Source: Sphingomonas trueperi (GTDB lineage Bacteria; Pseudomonadota; Alphaproteobacteria; Sphingomonadales; Sphingomonadaceae). Taken from it: 40,055 nucleotides of DNA. Below the pieces are notes generated by a model. The model ran no database searches and was not told where the DNA came from. It was given only the letters and a program-made list of their open reading frames with translations. Position numbers and translations under genes: made by a program. This document shows positions 16,104 through 24,968 of the stretch, in pieces; within the stretch, counting starts at the first letter, position 1; every line of letters begins with the position of its first letter. Location of the stretch: contig NZ_JAATJB010000024.1 in the NCBI RefSeq assembly GCF_011927635.1, positions 1 through 40,055 of the forward strand, written 5' to 3'.

Positions 16104-16277
16104 ATGGCGCAGAAGGGTGCGGGCGGAAATCCGGGAGCGGTCACGGCCAAGGGCGGCGACGGCGCGCGTGGAAGTACGGGTACAGGCCGGGGCGGCGGCT
16201 CACGCTCGGGTGCCAAGTCCACGGCGACCAAGAAATCGCCCGACAAGGTCGGCGGCAAGAACAAGAACGAGGCGTGA
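16104..16277 (+). CDS. Small basic Gly/Lys-rich protein, probably stress-linked
   Basis: 57 residues, start ATG 16104 with an excellent AGGAGG 8 bases upstream, stop TGA 16275-16277. Composition is dominated by Gly, Lys, Ser, Thr and Ala, with no hydrophobic core (MAQKGAGGNPG, TAKGGDGARG, TKKSPDKVGGKNKNEA), so it should be disordered, positively charged and cytoplasmic. The KGG elements recall small bacterial stress-induced proteins, but the match is only in style. The candidate EcfG promoter just upstream supports a stress role. It faces away from the secreted Gly-rich gene and precedes the sensory block. Confidence 0.65.
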   Translation: MAQKGAGGNPGAVTAKGGDGARGSTGTGRGGGSRSGAKSTATKKSPDKVGGKNKNEA

Positions 16278-16453
16278 CCTGGTCGTGGCAGGCTGTACGT
16301 GAGGACACATTGTCATAGGAGGGCGTGCGATATCTTTCGAGATTTGCAACGATCCAGTCGACGAGCAGGCGCGGCTAGTCGAGGCGGCTCTCGGCACGAC
16401 GAAAATTCGATGCGGTTCCTAGCACCAACACGGTATTGAGGCGTTCTGCTCCT

Positions 16454-19400
16454 ATGGATGACCTCGAAGAGCTGATGCGACGTCAGCAGGCGCTGGCCGA
16501 GTTTGGCGACTTCGTGCTCGATCATGAAGACCTCGACCAGATCCTGACCGAAGGGTGCCGCCTGATCGCCCAGGCGCTCGGCACCGATCTGGCAAAGGTC
16601 ATGGAGATCGAGCATGATGCCGAGACGGCGTTCGTGCGCGCCGGCATTGGCTGGCGCGCAGGCGTCGTCGGCGCGGCGCGCGTGCGGTTGGACGATCGCT
16701 CCTCCGAAGCCTTTGCAATCGCGCAGGCTGGGCCGGTGATCACCAACGACATCGTCGACGAGGCGCGGTTCGTCTTCCCGCCCTTCCTGCGCGACCATGG
16801 CGTGTGCGCGCTTGTGAACGTGCCGATTCTGCTGCCCGGGCGCAGGCCGTGGGGCCTGCTGCAGGTCGATGCCCGCGAACCGCGCGCGTTCGACGACCGG
16901 AGCATCCAGTTTCTCAAGACCTATGCAATGGTGCTGGGCCCGGTAATCGATCGTCTGCGAGTCGCGGCGGAGCGCGAGCAGGCGCTGATGGGCGTGCGCG
17001 AGCGCGAGGAGCGGCTGCAGCTGGTGACGGACGCCATGCCCGGCCTGATCGCCTATATCGACAAGACATTTTGCTACCGCTTCGCCAATCGCCGCTACGA
17101 GGAATGGTTCGGGCTGCCGACCGGAACGATCCTCGGCCGACATTTGCGCGAGGTGCTTGGAGAAGCCGCGTTCGATCGCCTCCTTCCGCACGCGGAGGTC
17201 GCGCTCTCGGGCAAGCGCCACCGGTTCGAGGCCGAGGTCGCATTCAAGCTGGGCGGCACGCGGCACGTACAATCCGAGTTCGTGCCGGACATACGCGAGG
17301 ACGGATCGGTCGCCGGCTATTACTCGCTTGTGCTCGACGCCACGCCCCGTCACGAGGCGGAACTGGCGCTGCGCGAAAGCGAGACGTTGCGCGGGTTGGC
17401 TCTGGAAAGCGGCGGCATGGGTGCGTGGCGGTGGGACACGCGGGCGCACACGGTGCATGCCGACGCCGTGGTCCAGAAGCTGTGGGGCGTCTTCGCCACA
17501 CAGCAGCCCCATGCTGTGGCGCTTTATGCCGGCATGATGGATGCCGAAGGCCTGGCCTGGCTGGAAAGCGGGACGGCGGAGCAGGCCATCCCGGGCGAAT
17601 CCTTCGGCACGCGCATGCAGGTCTCGCACGGTCGCAATGCCGGGCGTTGGGTGCAACTGCGCGGCAAGGCGGATCTCGAACGCCCGTGGATCATCAATGG
17701 CGTGACCTTCGACGTGACCGAGCAGGTGGTGGCCGAACAGGAACTCGCCCGCTACCGCACCGCGCTCGAACAACAGGTCCGGCAACGCACCGCGGAGCTC
17801 CAGGCGAGCCGCGACCTGCTGCAGGCGACGATGGACGCCTCGACCGACCTCATCCAGGTTTTCGAGGCCGAGCGGGACGCGACCGGCGCCATCGTCGATT
17901 TCCGCTGGGTGCTGGTCAACCCCGAGGCCGAGCGACGGTTCGGCCCGGTCATTGGCGAGAGGCTGGTCGAGCGCAACCCCGGCGTTCAGGTGGAAGGAAT
18001 TTTCGACGCGTTCCGGCGTGTAACCGAGACCGGCATATCCGAGCGCGCCGAACGCCATTATGTGCACGAGCAGTTCGACGGCTGGTTCTACCAGTCGGCG
18101 GTCAAGTTGGGCGACGGCGTCGCGACGACCACGACTGACATTTCCGAGTGGAAAGCGGCGCAGGCCGATCTCCTGCGCCTGCGCGATCAGGTGGCGCAGG
18201 CGCAGCTTCGGGCGAGCGAGGAACGCTTTCGCCTGCTCGTCCAATCGGTCCGCGACTATGCCATCTTCACCATGGATCGCGCGGGGAGGATCACTTCCTG
18301 GCCGGCGGGCGCCGTTGCCGTCTATGGCTGGTCCGAGGAAGAGATGATCGGCCAGTCGGTGGATCGGACCTTCGTGCCCGAAGACGTGGCGGACGGCGCG
18401 CCGGAATGGGAGCGCGCAGTCGCGGCACGCGACGGGGTGGCCCCCAATGTCCGCTGGCACCTCCACAAGGGCGGCACCCGAATCTTCATCGACGGCTCGA
18501 CCCAGCCGCTGTTCGGGGCGGACGGAGAGATCCGCGAGTTCATCAAGATCGGCCAGGACGTGACCGAGGCACGACGCGTGCAGCAGGCACTGGCCGCGAG
18601 CGAGGAGCGGCTGCGCGCCGCCGTCGACGTGGGGCGGCTCGGGCTTTGGGACTGGAACGTGGCCTCCGGCGAGGTGCATTGGTCCGACGAGCATTTCCGC
18701 ATGGAGGGATATGCCGTCGGCGAAGTGACACCGAGCTACGAGGCATGGGCATCGCGCGTCCATCCCGAGGATCGCGCCGAAACCGAAGCGGCGCTGCAGG
18801 ACGCGCGCGAACAGAAGCAGGAGTTCACCAGGGAGTTTCGCGCGGTGCATCCCGACGGTTCGGTACACTGGCTCTCGGGCAGGGGGCGGTTCTTCTACGA
18901 CGAGCAGGGCAATGCCGTGCGCATGATCGGGGCGATGGTGGACACGACCGAACGGCGCGAATGGGAGGAGCGGCAGCAGGTCCTCATCGCCGAACTCCAG
19001 CACCGCACCCGCAACCTGATGGGCGTGGTGCGATCCATGGCCGACAAGACGGCGCGGGCGAGCGGCGACTTCGACCAGTTCCGTGGCCGCTTCGGCGATA
19101 GGCTGGAGGCACTGGCGCGGGTGCAGGGGCTGCTCTCCCGTCTGAACGAGCATGACCGGGTGACGTTCGACGAACTGATCGAGACGGAGCTGGCGGCGAT
19201 GGGTGGCAACCGGGACGGCATCCGGCTGGAAGGCCCCAAGGGCGTGCGCCTGCGCTCCTCGACCGTGCAGACGCTGGCGCTCGCGCTCCACGAACTGGCG
19301 ACCAACGCCGTCAAATACGGCGCCCTCGGTCAGGCTGGCGGATGCCTCACCGTGACCTGGCGAATGGCTCAGGATGCGGCGAGCGGGCAGCCCTGGCTGC

Positions 19401-19597
19401 ACATCGACTGGCGCGAGACCGGCGTCGACATGCCGCCGCCGGCATCGGGGGCGCGCGGCGGCGGGCAGGGGCGCGAGTTGATAGAGCGCCCCTTGCCCTA
19501 TCAGCTCGGCGCGCGAACCAGCTACACGCTGGGCGCGGACGGGGTTCACTGCACCATCCTGATGCCGGTATCCTCCAAGCCGGCCAGGGAAAGCTGA
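16454..19597 (+). CDS. Soluble GAF/multi-PAS HWE-family sensor histidine kinase
   Basis: 1047 residues from the ATG at 16454 (a TTG at 16436 would add six). Order: a GAF domain (about 15-165), then four to five PAS domains (about 185-300, 320-440, 460-570, 590-705, 715-835; the last is PAS_3-like with WDWNVASGEVHWSDEHF), then the HWE kinase core. Phospho-acceptor His850 is in ELQHRTRN; the ATP-binding half has ALHELATNAVKYGAL and the family-defining WxE in DWRETG. No membrane helix, so cytoplasmic signals are sensed. HWE kinases commonly feed single-domain receivers or PhyR-type regulators. The receiver gene follows after 2 bases, which makes the pair an obvious cognate couple. The second kinase at 20.1 kb shares the terminal PAS-HWE part. 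Confidence 0.88.
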   Translation: MDDLEELMRRQQALAEFGDFVLDHEDLDQILTEGCRLIAQALGTDLAKVMEIEHDAETAFVRAGIGWRAGVVGAARVRLDDRSSEAFAIAQAGPVITNDIVDEARFVFPPFLRDHGVCALVNVPILLPGRRPWGLLQVDAREPRAFDDRSIQFLKTYAMVLGPVIDRLRVAAEREQALMGVREREERLQLVTDAMPGLIAYIDKTFCYRFANRRYEEWFGLPTGTILGRHLREVLGEAAFDRLLPHAEVALSGKRHRFEAEVAFKLGGTRHVQSEFVPDIREDGSVAGYYSLVLDATPRHEAELALRESETLRGLALESGGMGAWRWDTRAHTVHADAVVQKLWGVFATQQPHAVALYAGMMDAEGLAWLESGTAEQAIPGESFGTRMQVSHGRNAGRWVQLRGKADLERPWIINGVTFDVTEQVVAEQELARYRTALEQQVRQRTAELQASRDLLQATMDASTDLIQVFEAERDATGAIVDFRWVLVNPEAERRFGPVIGERLVERNPGVQVEGIFDAFRRVTETGISERAERHYVHEQFDGWFYQSAVKLGDGVATTTTDISEWKAAQADLLRLRDQVAQAQLRASEERFRLLVQSVRDYAIFTMDRAGRITSWPAGAVAVYGWSEEEMIGQSVDRTFVPEDVADGAPEWERAVAARDGVAPNVRWHLHKGGTRIFIDGSTQPLFGADGEIREFIKIGQDVTEARRVQQALAASEERLRAAVDVGRLGLWDWNVASGEVHWSDEHFRMEGYAVGEVTPSYEAWASRVHPEDRAETEAALQDAREQKQEFTREFRAVHPDGSVHWLSGRGRFFYDEQGNAVRMIGAMVDTTERREWEERQQVLIAELQHRTRNLMGVVRSMADKTARASGDFDQFRGRFGDRLEALARVQGLLSRLNEHDRVTFDELIETELAAMGGNRDGIRLEGPKGVRLRSSTVQTLALALHELATNAVKYGALGQAGGCLTVTWRMAQDAASGQPWLHIDWRETGVDMPPPASGARGGGQGRELIERPLPYQLGARTSYTLGADGVHCTILMPVSSKPARES

Positions 19598-19599
19598 GC

Positions 19600-20016
19600 A
19601 TGGTCGATGCTCCTCTCCACGGCTGCCGCGTGCTCGTGATCGAGGACGAGTTCCTGCTTGCGGACGAACTGGCGGACGCGCTGCGCGACGCGGGGGCGAT
19701 GGTGCTGGGGCCGGTCGGCACGGTGCAGCACGCGATCGACCTCATTCGTGCCGAGGCGCGGATCGATTGCGCCGTGGTCGACGTGAATCTGGGTGGCGAG
19801 ATGGTGTTTCCCGCCGCCGAGCTGCTGCAGACGCGCGGCATCCCGTTCTTCTTTACCACGGGCTATGACGCCAGCGCGCTGCCGCCCTCCTTTCGTACGG
19901 TCCTTCGCTGCGAAAAGCCGGTTGACCTGCGGCGCCTGCAGCAAGCGATCTCTGCCATGCATTCGGATCGGCCAGAGGGCGGCACGGTGATGCGGGTACC
20001 GACCCCGAACCGGTAA
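19600..20016 (+). CDS. Single-domain response regulator (receiver)
   Basis: 138 residues, one REC domain and nothing else: acidic pocket IEDE (15-18), phospho-acceptor Asp61 in VVDVNLGG, Thr in TTGYD, Lys in CEKPVD. Without an output domain it must act through protein contacts, as phosphate shuttle or sink in HWE-kinase networks. The ATG at 19600 lies 2 bases past the kinase stop, with GGGAAAG inside the kinase end as ribosome site. The VNLGG and pocket sequence resemble the second receiver at 21.3 kb. Confidence 0.87.
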   Translation: MVDAPLHGCRVLVIEDEFLLADELADALRDAGAMVLGPVGTVQHAIDLIRAEARIDCAVVDVNLGGEMVFPAAELLQTRGIPFFFTTGYDASALPPSFRTVLRCEKPVDLRRLQQAISAMHSDRPEGGTVMRVPTPNR

Positions 20017-20140
20017 AGCGCCACAACATCGCGGCCAATGCGCGGGGAAGCGGGCCCGAACCTAAGAAACGTTAAGGACAGGGCGCCGGGGCCTGGTCAC
20101 TATCGCGCAGGTCTCTCGCCCAGTCTGGGGGCTTTTGCCG

Positions 20141-21274
20141 ATGCAGCAGCAAGTTCCGGTAGTTGAAGACGGCATCGCGGAAGGGCTGGTTTCCGGCAGT
20201 CCCGCCGTCGCGCGATTGCGGGGGCTGGCGCGGTCGGGTGCGAGCGGCGAGCGGATCGTCCAGCAGGCCGAGGTGGAACTCGCGGCACAGCGCGAAAGCG
20301 AGGAGCGCCTGCGGAGCGCGGTGGAAGCCGGGCAGCTCGCCTTGTGGGAGTGGAACCTCGACTCCGGCGAAATGCACTGGAGCGACGAGAACTACCGGAT
20401 GCTCGGCTATCCGATCGGCGCGGTGGAGCCCAATTATCACGCCTGGGCGGACCGCCTGCACCCCGAGGATCGCGCTGGCACCGAAGCGGCGATCCGCGCC
20501 GCGTTGAACGGCGACGGCAAATACCGTCACGAATATCGCATCCTTCGCCCCGACGGCACGATCCTCTGGACGCTGGGCCGGGGCAGCTTCTCCTATGATC
20601 GTGTGCGAAGGCCGGTGCGCATGATCGGCGCGATGATCGACATCACCGACCGCCGGAATGCGGAGGCATCCCGGAGCATGCTGATCGGCGAGTTGCAGCA
20701 CCGGGTACGCAATATCCTCGCCGTGGTTCGCTCGATCTTCGCGCGGACGGTCGAGGCGGGGGGAGCGATCGACGATATCGCGCTGCACTTCACGGGGCGT
20801 CTGGACGCGCTGGCGCGCACCCATGTGATCGCCACACGCAACCCCGGCGCGACACTCGATCTGGAGAATCTGCTGCGCGAGGAACTGCTCGCTGCCGGGT
20901 TCGCCAGCGACCCACGGGTCACGTTGTACGGGCCCGACGTACCGCTTGATTCCAAGAGCGCGGAAATCATCGGCCTGGCGCTCCACGAATTGACTACCAA
21001 TGCCGTCAAATATGGTGCGCTCAATTTTCCGAATGCGCGCATTGAAATTTCTTGGGTCGTTAACCTGCGATATGGTTGCGACCCTCAACTTATACTTACA
21101 TGGCGGGAACAGGGTGTCCCCATCGTAGAAGTTCTTCCTGTCCATCAAGGATTTGGAAGTGAATTCATCCGTGAAGGCCTTCCGTACCGGCTGGGCGCCG
21201 AGACGGAGCTCGTCTTCACGGGCGGTGGTGCGCGCTGCACGATTTCCCTGCCGTTGCCGGGCATCCCGGCGTGA
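20141..21274 (+). CDS. PAS-HWE sensor histidine kinase
   Basis: 377 residues from the ATG at 20141 (a TTG at 20135 is possible). A short helical N-terminus is followed by one PAS_3 domain (about 58-170: LWEWNLDSGEMHWSDENYRMLGYP) and an HWE kinase core: His187 in ELQHRVRN, LALHELTTNAVKYGAL, and WxE in TWREQG. Soluble. The PAS-HWE part is clearly paralogous to the end of the 1047-residue kinase (RLR-AV-G-LWxWN, HWSDE, HPEDRA-TEAA, GAMxDxTxRR in both), and both are followed by a lone receiver, so a kinase-receiver module was duplicated. The stretch coding for the last third of the kinase domain (about 21005-21180) is far less GC-rich than the rest of the gene. Confidence 0.87.
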   Translation: MQQQVPVVEDGIAEGLVSGSPAVARLRGLARSGASGERIVQQAEVELAAQRESEERLRSAVEAGQLALWEWNLDSGEMHWSDENYRMLGYPIGAVEPNYHAWADRLHPEDRAGTEAAIRAALNGDGKYRHEYRILRPDGTILWTLGRGSFSYDRVRRPVRMIGAMIDITDRRNAEASRSMLIGELQHRVRNILAVVRSIFARTVEAGGAIDDIALHFTGRLDALARTHVIATRNPGATLDLENLLREELLAAGFASDPRVTLYGPDVPLDSKSAEIIGLALHELTTNAVKYGALNFPNARIEISWVVNLRYGCDPQLILTWREQGVPIVEVLPVHQGFGSEFIREGLPYRLGAETELVFTGGGARCTISLPLPGIPA

Positions 21275-21285
21275 TCCGGCGCGCG

Positions 21286-21681
21286 ATGGAAAGCCCCTTG
21301 AACATGGACACTTCGCTTTCCGGCCTGCGCGTTCTGGTGGTGGAGGACGAGTATTTCATCGCGACCGACGTGGCGCGGGCGATAACCGATGCGGGGGCCG
21401 ATGTCGTCGGCCCCGTTCCGCAGTTGGACCAGGGCTTGGCGCTCGCCGATTGCGAGCAACTCGATGCCGCGGTGCTCGACGTCCATCTGGAGGGGGGCTT
21501 CTCCTACGCGATCGCTGAATCGCTCACACGGCGCGGCGTGCCGTACCTGCTGCTGACCGGCTACGATTCCTGGGCACTGCCGGAGGCGCTTCAGGATGCA
21601 CCCCGGCTCACCAAACCCATTCAGCTCCGTACGCTGACTGCGCACCTCCGCGCGCTTCTGGGAGATGCCCCATGTCCATGA
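21286..21681 (+). CDS. Single-domain response regulator (receiver)
   Basis: One REC domain: VEDE pocket, phospho-acceptor Asp in AVLDVHLEGG, Thr in LLTGYD, Lys in LTKPIQ. Start uncertain: GTG 21271 overlaps the kinase stop (GTGA), ATG 21286 is given here, and ATG 21304 (MDTSLSG) fits the usual REC beginning best; none has a strong ribosome site. No output domain, so it should relay or buffer phosphoryl groups from the kinase just upstream. Its last 10 bases overlap the Crp/Fnr gene, linking kinase, receiver and transcription factor in one transcript. Confidence 0.83.
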   Translation: MESPLNMDTSLSGLRVLVVEDEYFIATDVARAITDAGADVVGPVPQLDQGLALADCEQLDAAVLDVHLEGGFSYAIAESLTRRGVPYLLLTGYDSWALPEALQDAPRLTKPIQLRTLTAHLRALLGDAPCP

Positions 21682-22394
21682 TGTTAGCGACGCCCCTATC
21701 CGCGACGGAGCCGCCTGCGCTCCATCGCCTGTCCCGCATAGCACCACTGGGGGACGCGGCGCGCGCCATGGTCGAGGCGGCGGTGCGGGACTCGCGGCGG
21801 GTGCCGATGCGGCGCGAATTGCTGACCGAGGGGCGGGCCGTGCCGGAGCCGATGCTGCTCGTCAGTGGTTGGGCAGCGCGGGTGCGCATCCTGGTCGATG
21901 GCCGCCGACAGTTCCTGAGCTTCCTGCTGCCGGGGGATCTGATCGGCCTGTGCCGACAGGATCGGCCGCTCGCGGTATCCACGGTGCAGACGCTCACCGA
22001 CGCGAAGGTTGCGACCGCTCCCGACAGCGACGTGGCCGATCTTCATCAGGCCTATGCGGCGAGCAACGCGCTGGAAGAGGCCTATCTCCTCGCGCAGATC
22101 ACGAGGCTGGGGCGGCTGAATGCGCTCGATCGGATCTGTGATCTGATGCTCGAAATCCACGAACGGCTAGCGCTCGCGGATCTGATCCAGGGACGCAGCT
22201 TCGAGGTGCCGCTGACGCAGGAGATGCTCGCCGACGCACTCGGCCTGACGCCTGTCCACATCAACCGCATGCTCCAGCAGGCGCGGCGCGACGGCGATCT
22301 GGAATGGCGCGGAAGCCGGGTGACGTTGTCGGATCCGGCTGCGCTCGCACGCCGCATCGGCCGGACACCCGCACGCGTGTCCGCCGACGTCTGA
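21672..22394 (+). CDS. Crp/Fnr family transcriptional regulator
   Basis: 240 residues: an N-terminal cyclic-nucleotide-binding-like beta barrel (about 25-145, with LLVSGWAARVRILVDGRRQFLSFLLPGDLIGL) and a C-terminal winged helix (about 160-235; recognition region LTQEMLADALGLTPVHINRMLQQARRDG). There are no cysteines arranged as in Fnr for an iron-sulfur cluster. DNA-binding regulator; the ligand is unknown, and the barrel in this subgroup may bind none. The ATG at 21672 overlaps the receiver end, with GGGAGA ahead of it. Being the only DNA-binding protein of the block, it may be the transcriptional output or act in parallel. Confidence 0.87.
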   Translation: MSMMLATPLSATEPPALHRLSRIAPLGDAARAMVEAAVRDSRRVPMRRELLTEGRAVPEPMLLVSGWAARVRILVDGRRQFLSFLLPGDLIGLCRQDRPLAVSTVQTLTDAKVATAPDSDVADLHQAYAASNALEEAYLLAQITRLGRLNALDRICDLMLEIHERLALADLIQGRSFEVPLTQEMLADALGLTPVHINRMLQQARRDGDLEWRGSRVTLSDPAALARRIGRTPARVSADV

Positions 22395-22479
22395 ACGGTT
22401 CGTCGCACGCCCTATCCGAGGTAAGCGCAATGGCTTCAGCCATCGGTCAAGCATGTCGTCGCGAGAAACGGAGACGATC

Positions 22480-22734
22480 ATGCGGAATGTCGATGACTAT
22501 CATTATGCCCGTGCGGTTGCCGAACTCGATGTCGCGCAGCGCTCGCTTTGCCCGGAGGCGGTGCAGGCGCAATATACGTTGGCCGAACTGCATCTCGAGC
22601 GTGCGAGTGCTCGCCGTCCCCCCAATCTCTTCGAGCTGCGTGGCGATTCCCCGGAGTCCGCAGGGCGTTTCCGCCAATCTTTGGCGGAAGACGGGTCCGT
22701 CGTGCCGTTGAGGCAGAGGCGGGGGAGAGATTGA
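22480..22734 (+). CDS. Small hypothetical protein
   Basis: 84 residues from the ATG at 22480, preceded by GGAG at 7 bases (an ATG at 22453 lies upstream in frame without a site). The N-terminal half is helical and polar (DDYHYARAVAELDVAQRSLCPEAVQAQYTLAELHLERA), suggesting a small helix-turn-helix-like bundle; the C-terminal part is basic and probably loose. No known domain. It lies between the Crp/Fnr gene and the membrane kinase, on the same strand, and may belong to the same regulatory group. Confidence 0.55.
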   Translation: MRNVDDYHYARAVAELDVAQRSLCPEAVQAQYTLAELHLERASARRPPNLFELRGDSPESAGRFRQSLAEDGSVVPLRQRRGRD

Positions 22735-22776
22735 GCACCGCAGCATGTCCGGCGCGGAACGGGAGCGGGCTTTGCC

Positions 22777-24813
22777 GTGGACGGGGCGGGAGGACATCTT
22801 CCGGGGTCGATGCCAGTTCTCCGCCGAGATGATGCCGGGGTGCAACGATTCCGCCGTCTCGCGCGTCTCCCATTGTCGGGATTTCTCCCTGGTTTCGCTT
22901 GGAGTGCCGTTCTGTCGCGCCCTAATGTCTCGACGTTGCCGCAGGGCGACGGCTCTTTTCCCGGCCAGCTCGCCGCCAGGCATCTGCCGGCGAGGATCAG
23001 GGTTCTGGCCTGCATGGGCGCGGGCATTGCAATCGCGGTCGGCGCCGTCGTGCTGGCCGGCTGGACGTCCCGCACCTACCCGCTGACCCAGTTCTTTCAC
23101 CAGCGCAGCGCGATGCAGCCCCTCACGGCGCTCTGCGCCGTCCTTGCCGGCACCGGCATCCTTGCGGCTGCGCGTCGGCATGTCGACCGACCGCACGTCC
23201 GCATCCTCTGCGCGATCGTTCTGACGATCGCGCTCCAGACGCTGGTGCAACAGGCCGCCGGGCTGGACCTCGGGACGGATCGCTGGCTCTTTCCTGCCGC
23301 CATTGATGGCCAGCCGATTCCCTATGCCCATCCGGGCCGCATGGCGATGCCGACCGCGATCGCCTTCCTGCTGATCGGTGCCGGGCTGTATCTGTCGCAG
23401 GTCGCAGGTCGCATCGCGGGCCTGCTTCTCTCTGCAACATCGTCTGCGGTTCTGTTGCTCGCGGCGATCGCCTTTCTGAGCCACCTCTACGCCGTCGCTC
23501 CCTTCCAGGGGCCGTTCAGCTTCACCCAGGTGGCGCTTCCCACCTCGCTGGCGCTGGCGGGCCTGGGAACCGGGGTTCTCGCCTTGCGGCCGCGCCGCGG
23601 CTGGGTCGGTCTTCTTGTCGGGAATTCGGTTGGGGCGACCGCGGCCCGACTGCTGCTCCCGCTGATGATGGTGGTTCCGATCCTTGTGGCGGGGCTTGCC
23701 CTGCGTGGGTCAGAGATCGGCCTGTACCCAGCCGATTTCCGCCTGGCGCTGACCACGGCGATCACGGTCGTGCTGCTGGGCGCACTCGCGCTGTGGGGGA
23801 GCGCGCAATTGGACAGTCTGGTCTTTGAGCGCCGCAGCGCCGAGATCCTGCGGCAAAACGAAGCCACGCTTCGCGCATTCTTCGACACCGAGGGCCTGTT
23901 CGCATCGATCGTCGAACGTCGGGGAGACGAGGTCCACTATATCGCCGCAAATCGCGCATTCTCCGCATTGTTCGGACGCGACGAGGTTGCCGGTCTGACG
24001 CAACGAGATCTCGACCCGGGCGGGCCTGCGCAGGCCATGGCCGACCGGCTGAAGGTGATCGAGGCGAACGGCGTCGCCCAGAGCATGGAAATGCGCCACG
24101 TTGCGGAAGCGGGCACGCGCTGGTTTCAAGTGACGATCAGCCCGATCGGCGGAAGCCCGATCAATGCGCCGCGCTTTGCAACCGCGTCGTTCGAGATCAC
24201 CGAGCGCAAGCGAGCGGAAGCGCACCAGCAGGTGTTGCTGCAGGAACTCAACCACCGCGTGAAGAACACGCTTGCCGTCGTGCAGAGCCTCGCAACGCAG
24301 ACCTTCCGCGGCGATCAGGCCGATCCGGTGGCAAGGCGGACCTTCGAGGCGCGCCTAGCCGCCGTTGCGGCCGCGAACGATCTGCTCACGCGGCAGAACT
24401 GGGAGACCATCTCGCTGCGCGCGCTGGTTGGCAATACGGTGGGTCCTGGCTGCGGTGCCGATAGCACGCGCATCCACCTCGATGGGCCGGAGCTCGCGCT
24501 CCCGGGCCGCATGGCCGTATCGCTCACGCTCGCCCTGCACGAATTGTGCACGAACGCAGTGAAGTACGGCGCGCTGTCCAACAACGTGGGCGAAATCTTG
24601 GTGCGGTGGTCGGTAACATCCGGCGACGAACCGCGGCTCAACATCGCGTGGATCGAACGTGGTGGGCCGCCGGTCGTGGCCCCCTCGGACCGCGGATTCG
24701 GATCACGGCTGATCGAGCGTGCCTTGTCGGCGGAGTTGCGCGGCCCCGTTCGGATCGAATTCCGTCCCACGGGCCTCGTCTGCGAGATCGATGCGCCGCT
24801 GCCGCAATCCTAG
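22777..24813 (+). CDS. Membrane-bound PAS-HWE sensor histidine kinase
   Basis: Up to 678 residues. About eight hydrophobic helices fill residues 75-350 (first: IRVLACMGAGIAIAVGAVVLAGW), followed by a PAS domain (about 370-475) and an HWE core: His493 in ELNHRVKN, LALHELCTNAVKYGAL, and WxE in AWIERGG. It senses something in or at the inner membrane. The first 70 residues have odd composition and no clear ribosome site precedes the ATG at 22777, so the true start may lie nearer the first helix. No receiver gene follows, so it probably feeds a receiver elsewhere, perhaps one of those upstream. Confidence 0.82.
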   Translation: MDGAGGHLPGSMPVLRRDDAGVQRFRRLARLPLSGFLPGFAWSAVLSRPNVSTLPQGDGSFPGQLAARHLPARIRVLACMGAGIAIAVGAVVLAGWTSRTYPLTQFFHQRSAMQPLTALCAVLAGTGILAAARRHVDRPHVRILCAIVLTIALQTLVQQAAGLDLGTDRWLFPAAIDGQPIPYAHPGRMAMPTAIAFLLIGAGLYLSQVAGRIAGLLLSATSSAVLLLAAIAFLSHLYAVAPFQGPFSFTQVALPTSLALAGLGTGVLALRPRRGWVGLLVGNSVGATAARLLLPLMMVVPILVAGLALRGSEIGLYPADFRLALTTAITVVLLGALALWGSAQLDSLVFERRSAEILRQNEATLRAFFDTEGLFASIVERRGDEVHYIAANRAFSALFGRDEVAGLTQRDLDPGGPAQAMADRLKVIEANGVAQSMEMRHVAEAGTRWFQVTISPIGGSPINAPRFATASFEITERKRAEAHQQVLLQELNHRVKNTLAVVQSLATQTFRGDQADPVARRTFEARLAAVAAANDLLTRQNWETISLRALVGNTVGPGCGADSTRIHLDGPELALPGRMAVSLTLALHELCTNAVKYGALSNNVGEILVRWSVTSGDEPRLNIAWIERGGPPVVAPSDRGFGSRLIERALSAELRGPVRIEFRPTGLVCEIDAPLPQS

Positions 24814-24968
24814 CGTAGCCGCTTAATCACCGGCACTGATTTTGGCGCAGCCCGTGCTTGACGAAGGCACCAGGGCTGACTGGTGCCCGCCATTGAGTCG
24901 GCAAGCATTGGCTGGATCTTCGGTGGGTATCGCAGGGAACCGCTCTTTTCGTGCCGCATTGATCTTCA

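Noticed and set aside
16313..19549. Open frame of 1078 codons antisense to the large HWE kinase
   Set aside because: It mirrors the kinase gene codon by codon in a high-GC sequence, has no recognisable domain and no ribosome site.
24936..24960. EcfG promoter before the histidine phosphatase
   Set aside because: GGAAC-N17-ATT: the -10 box lacks the G, and the distance to the ATG leaves no room for a leader.
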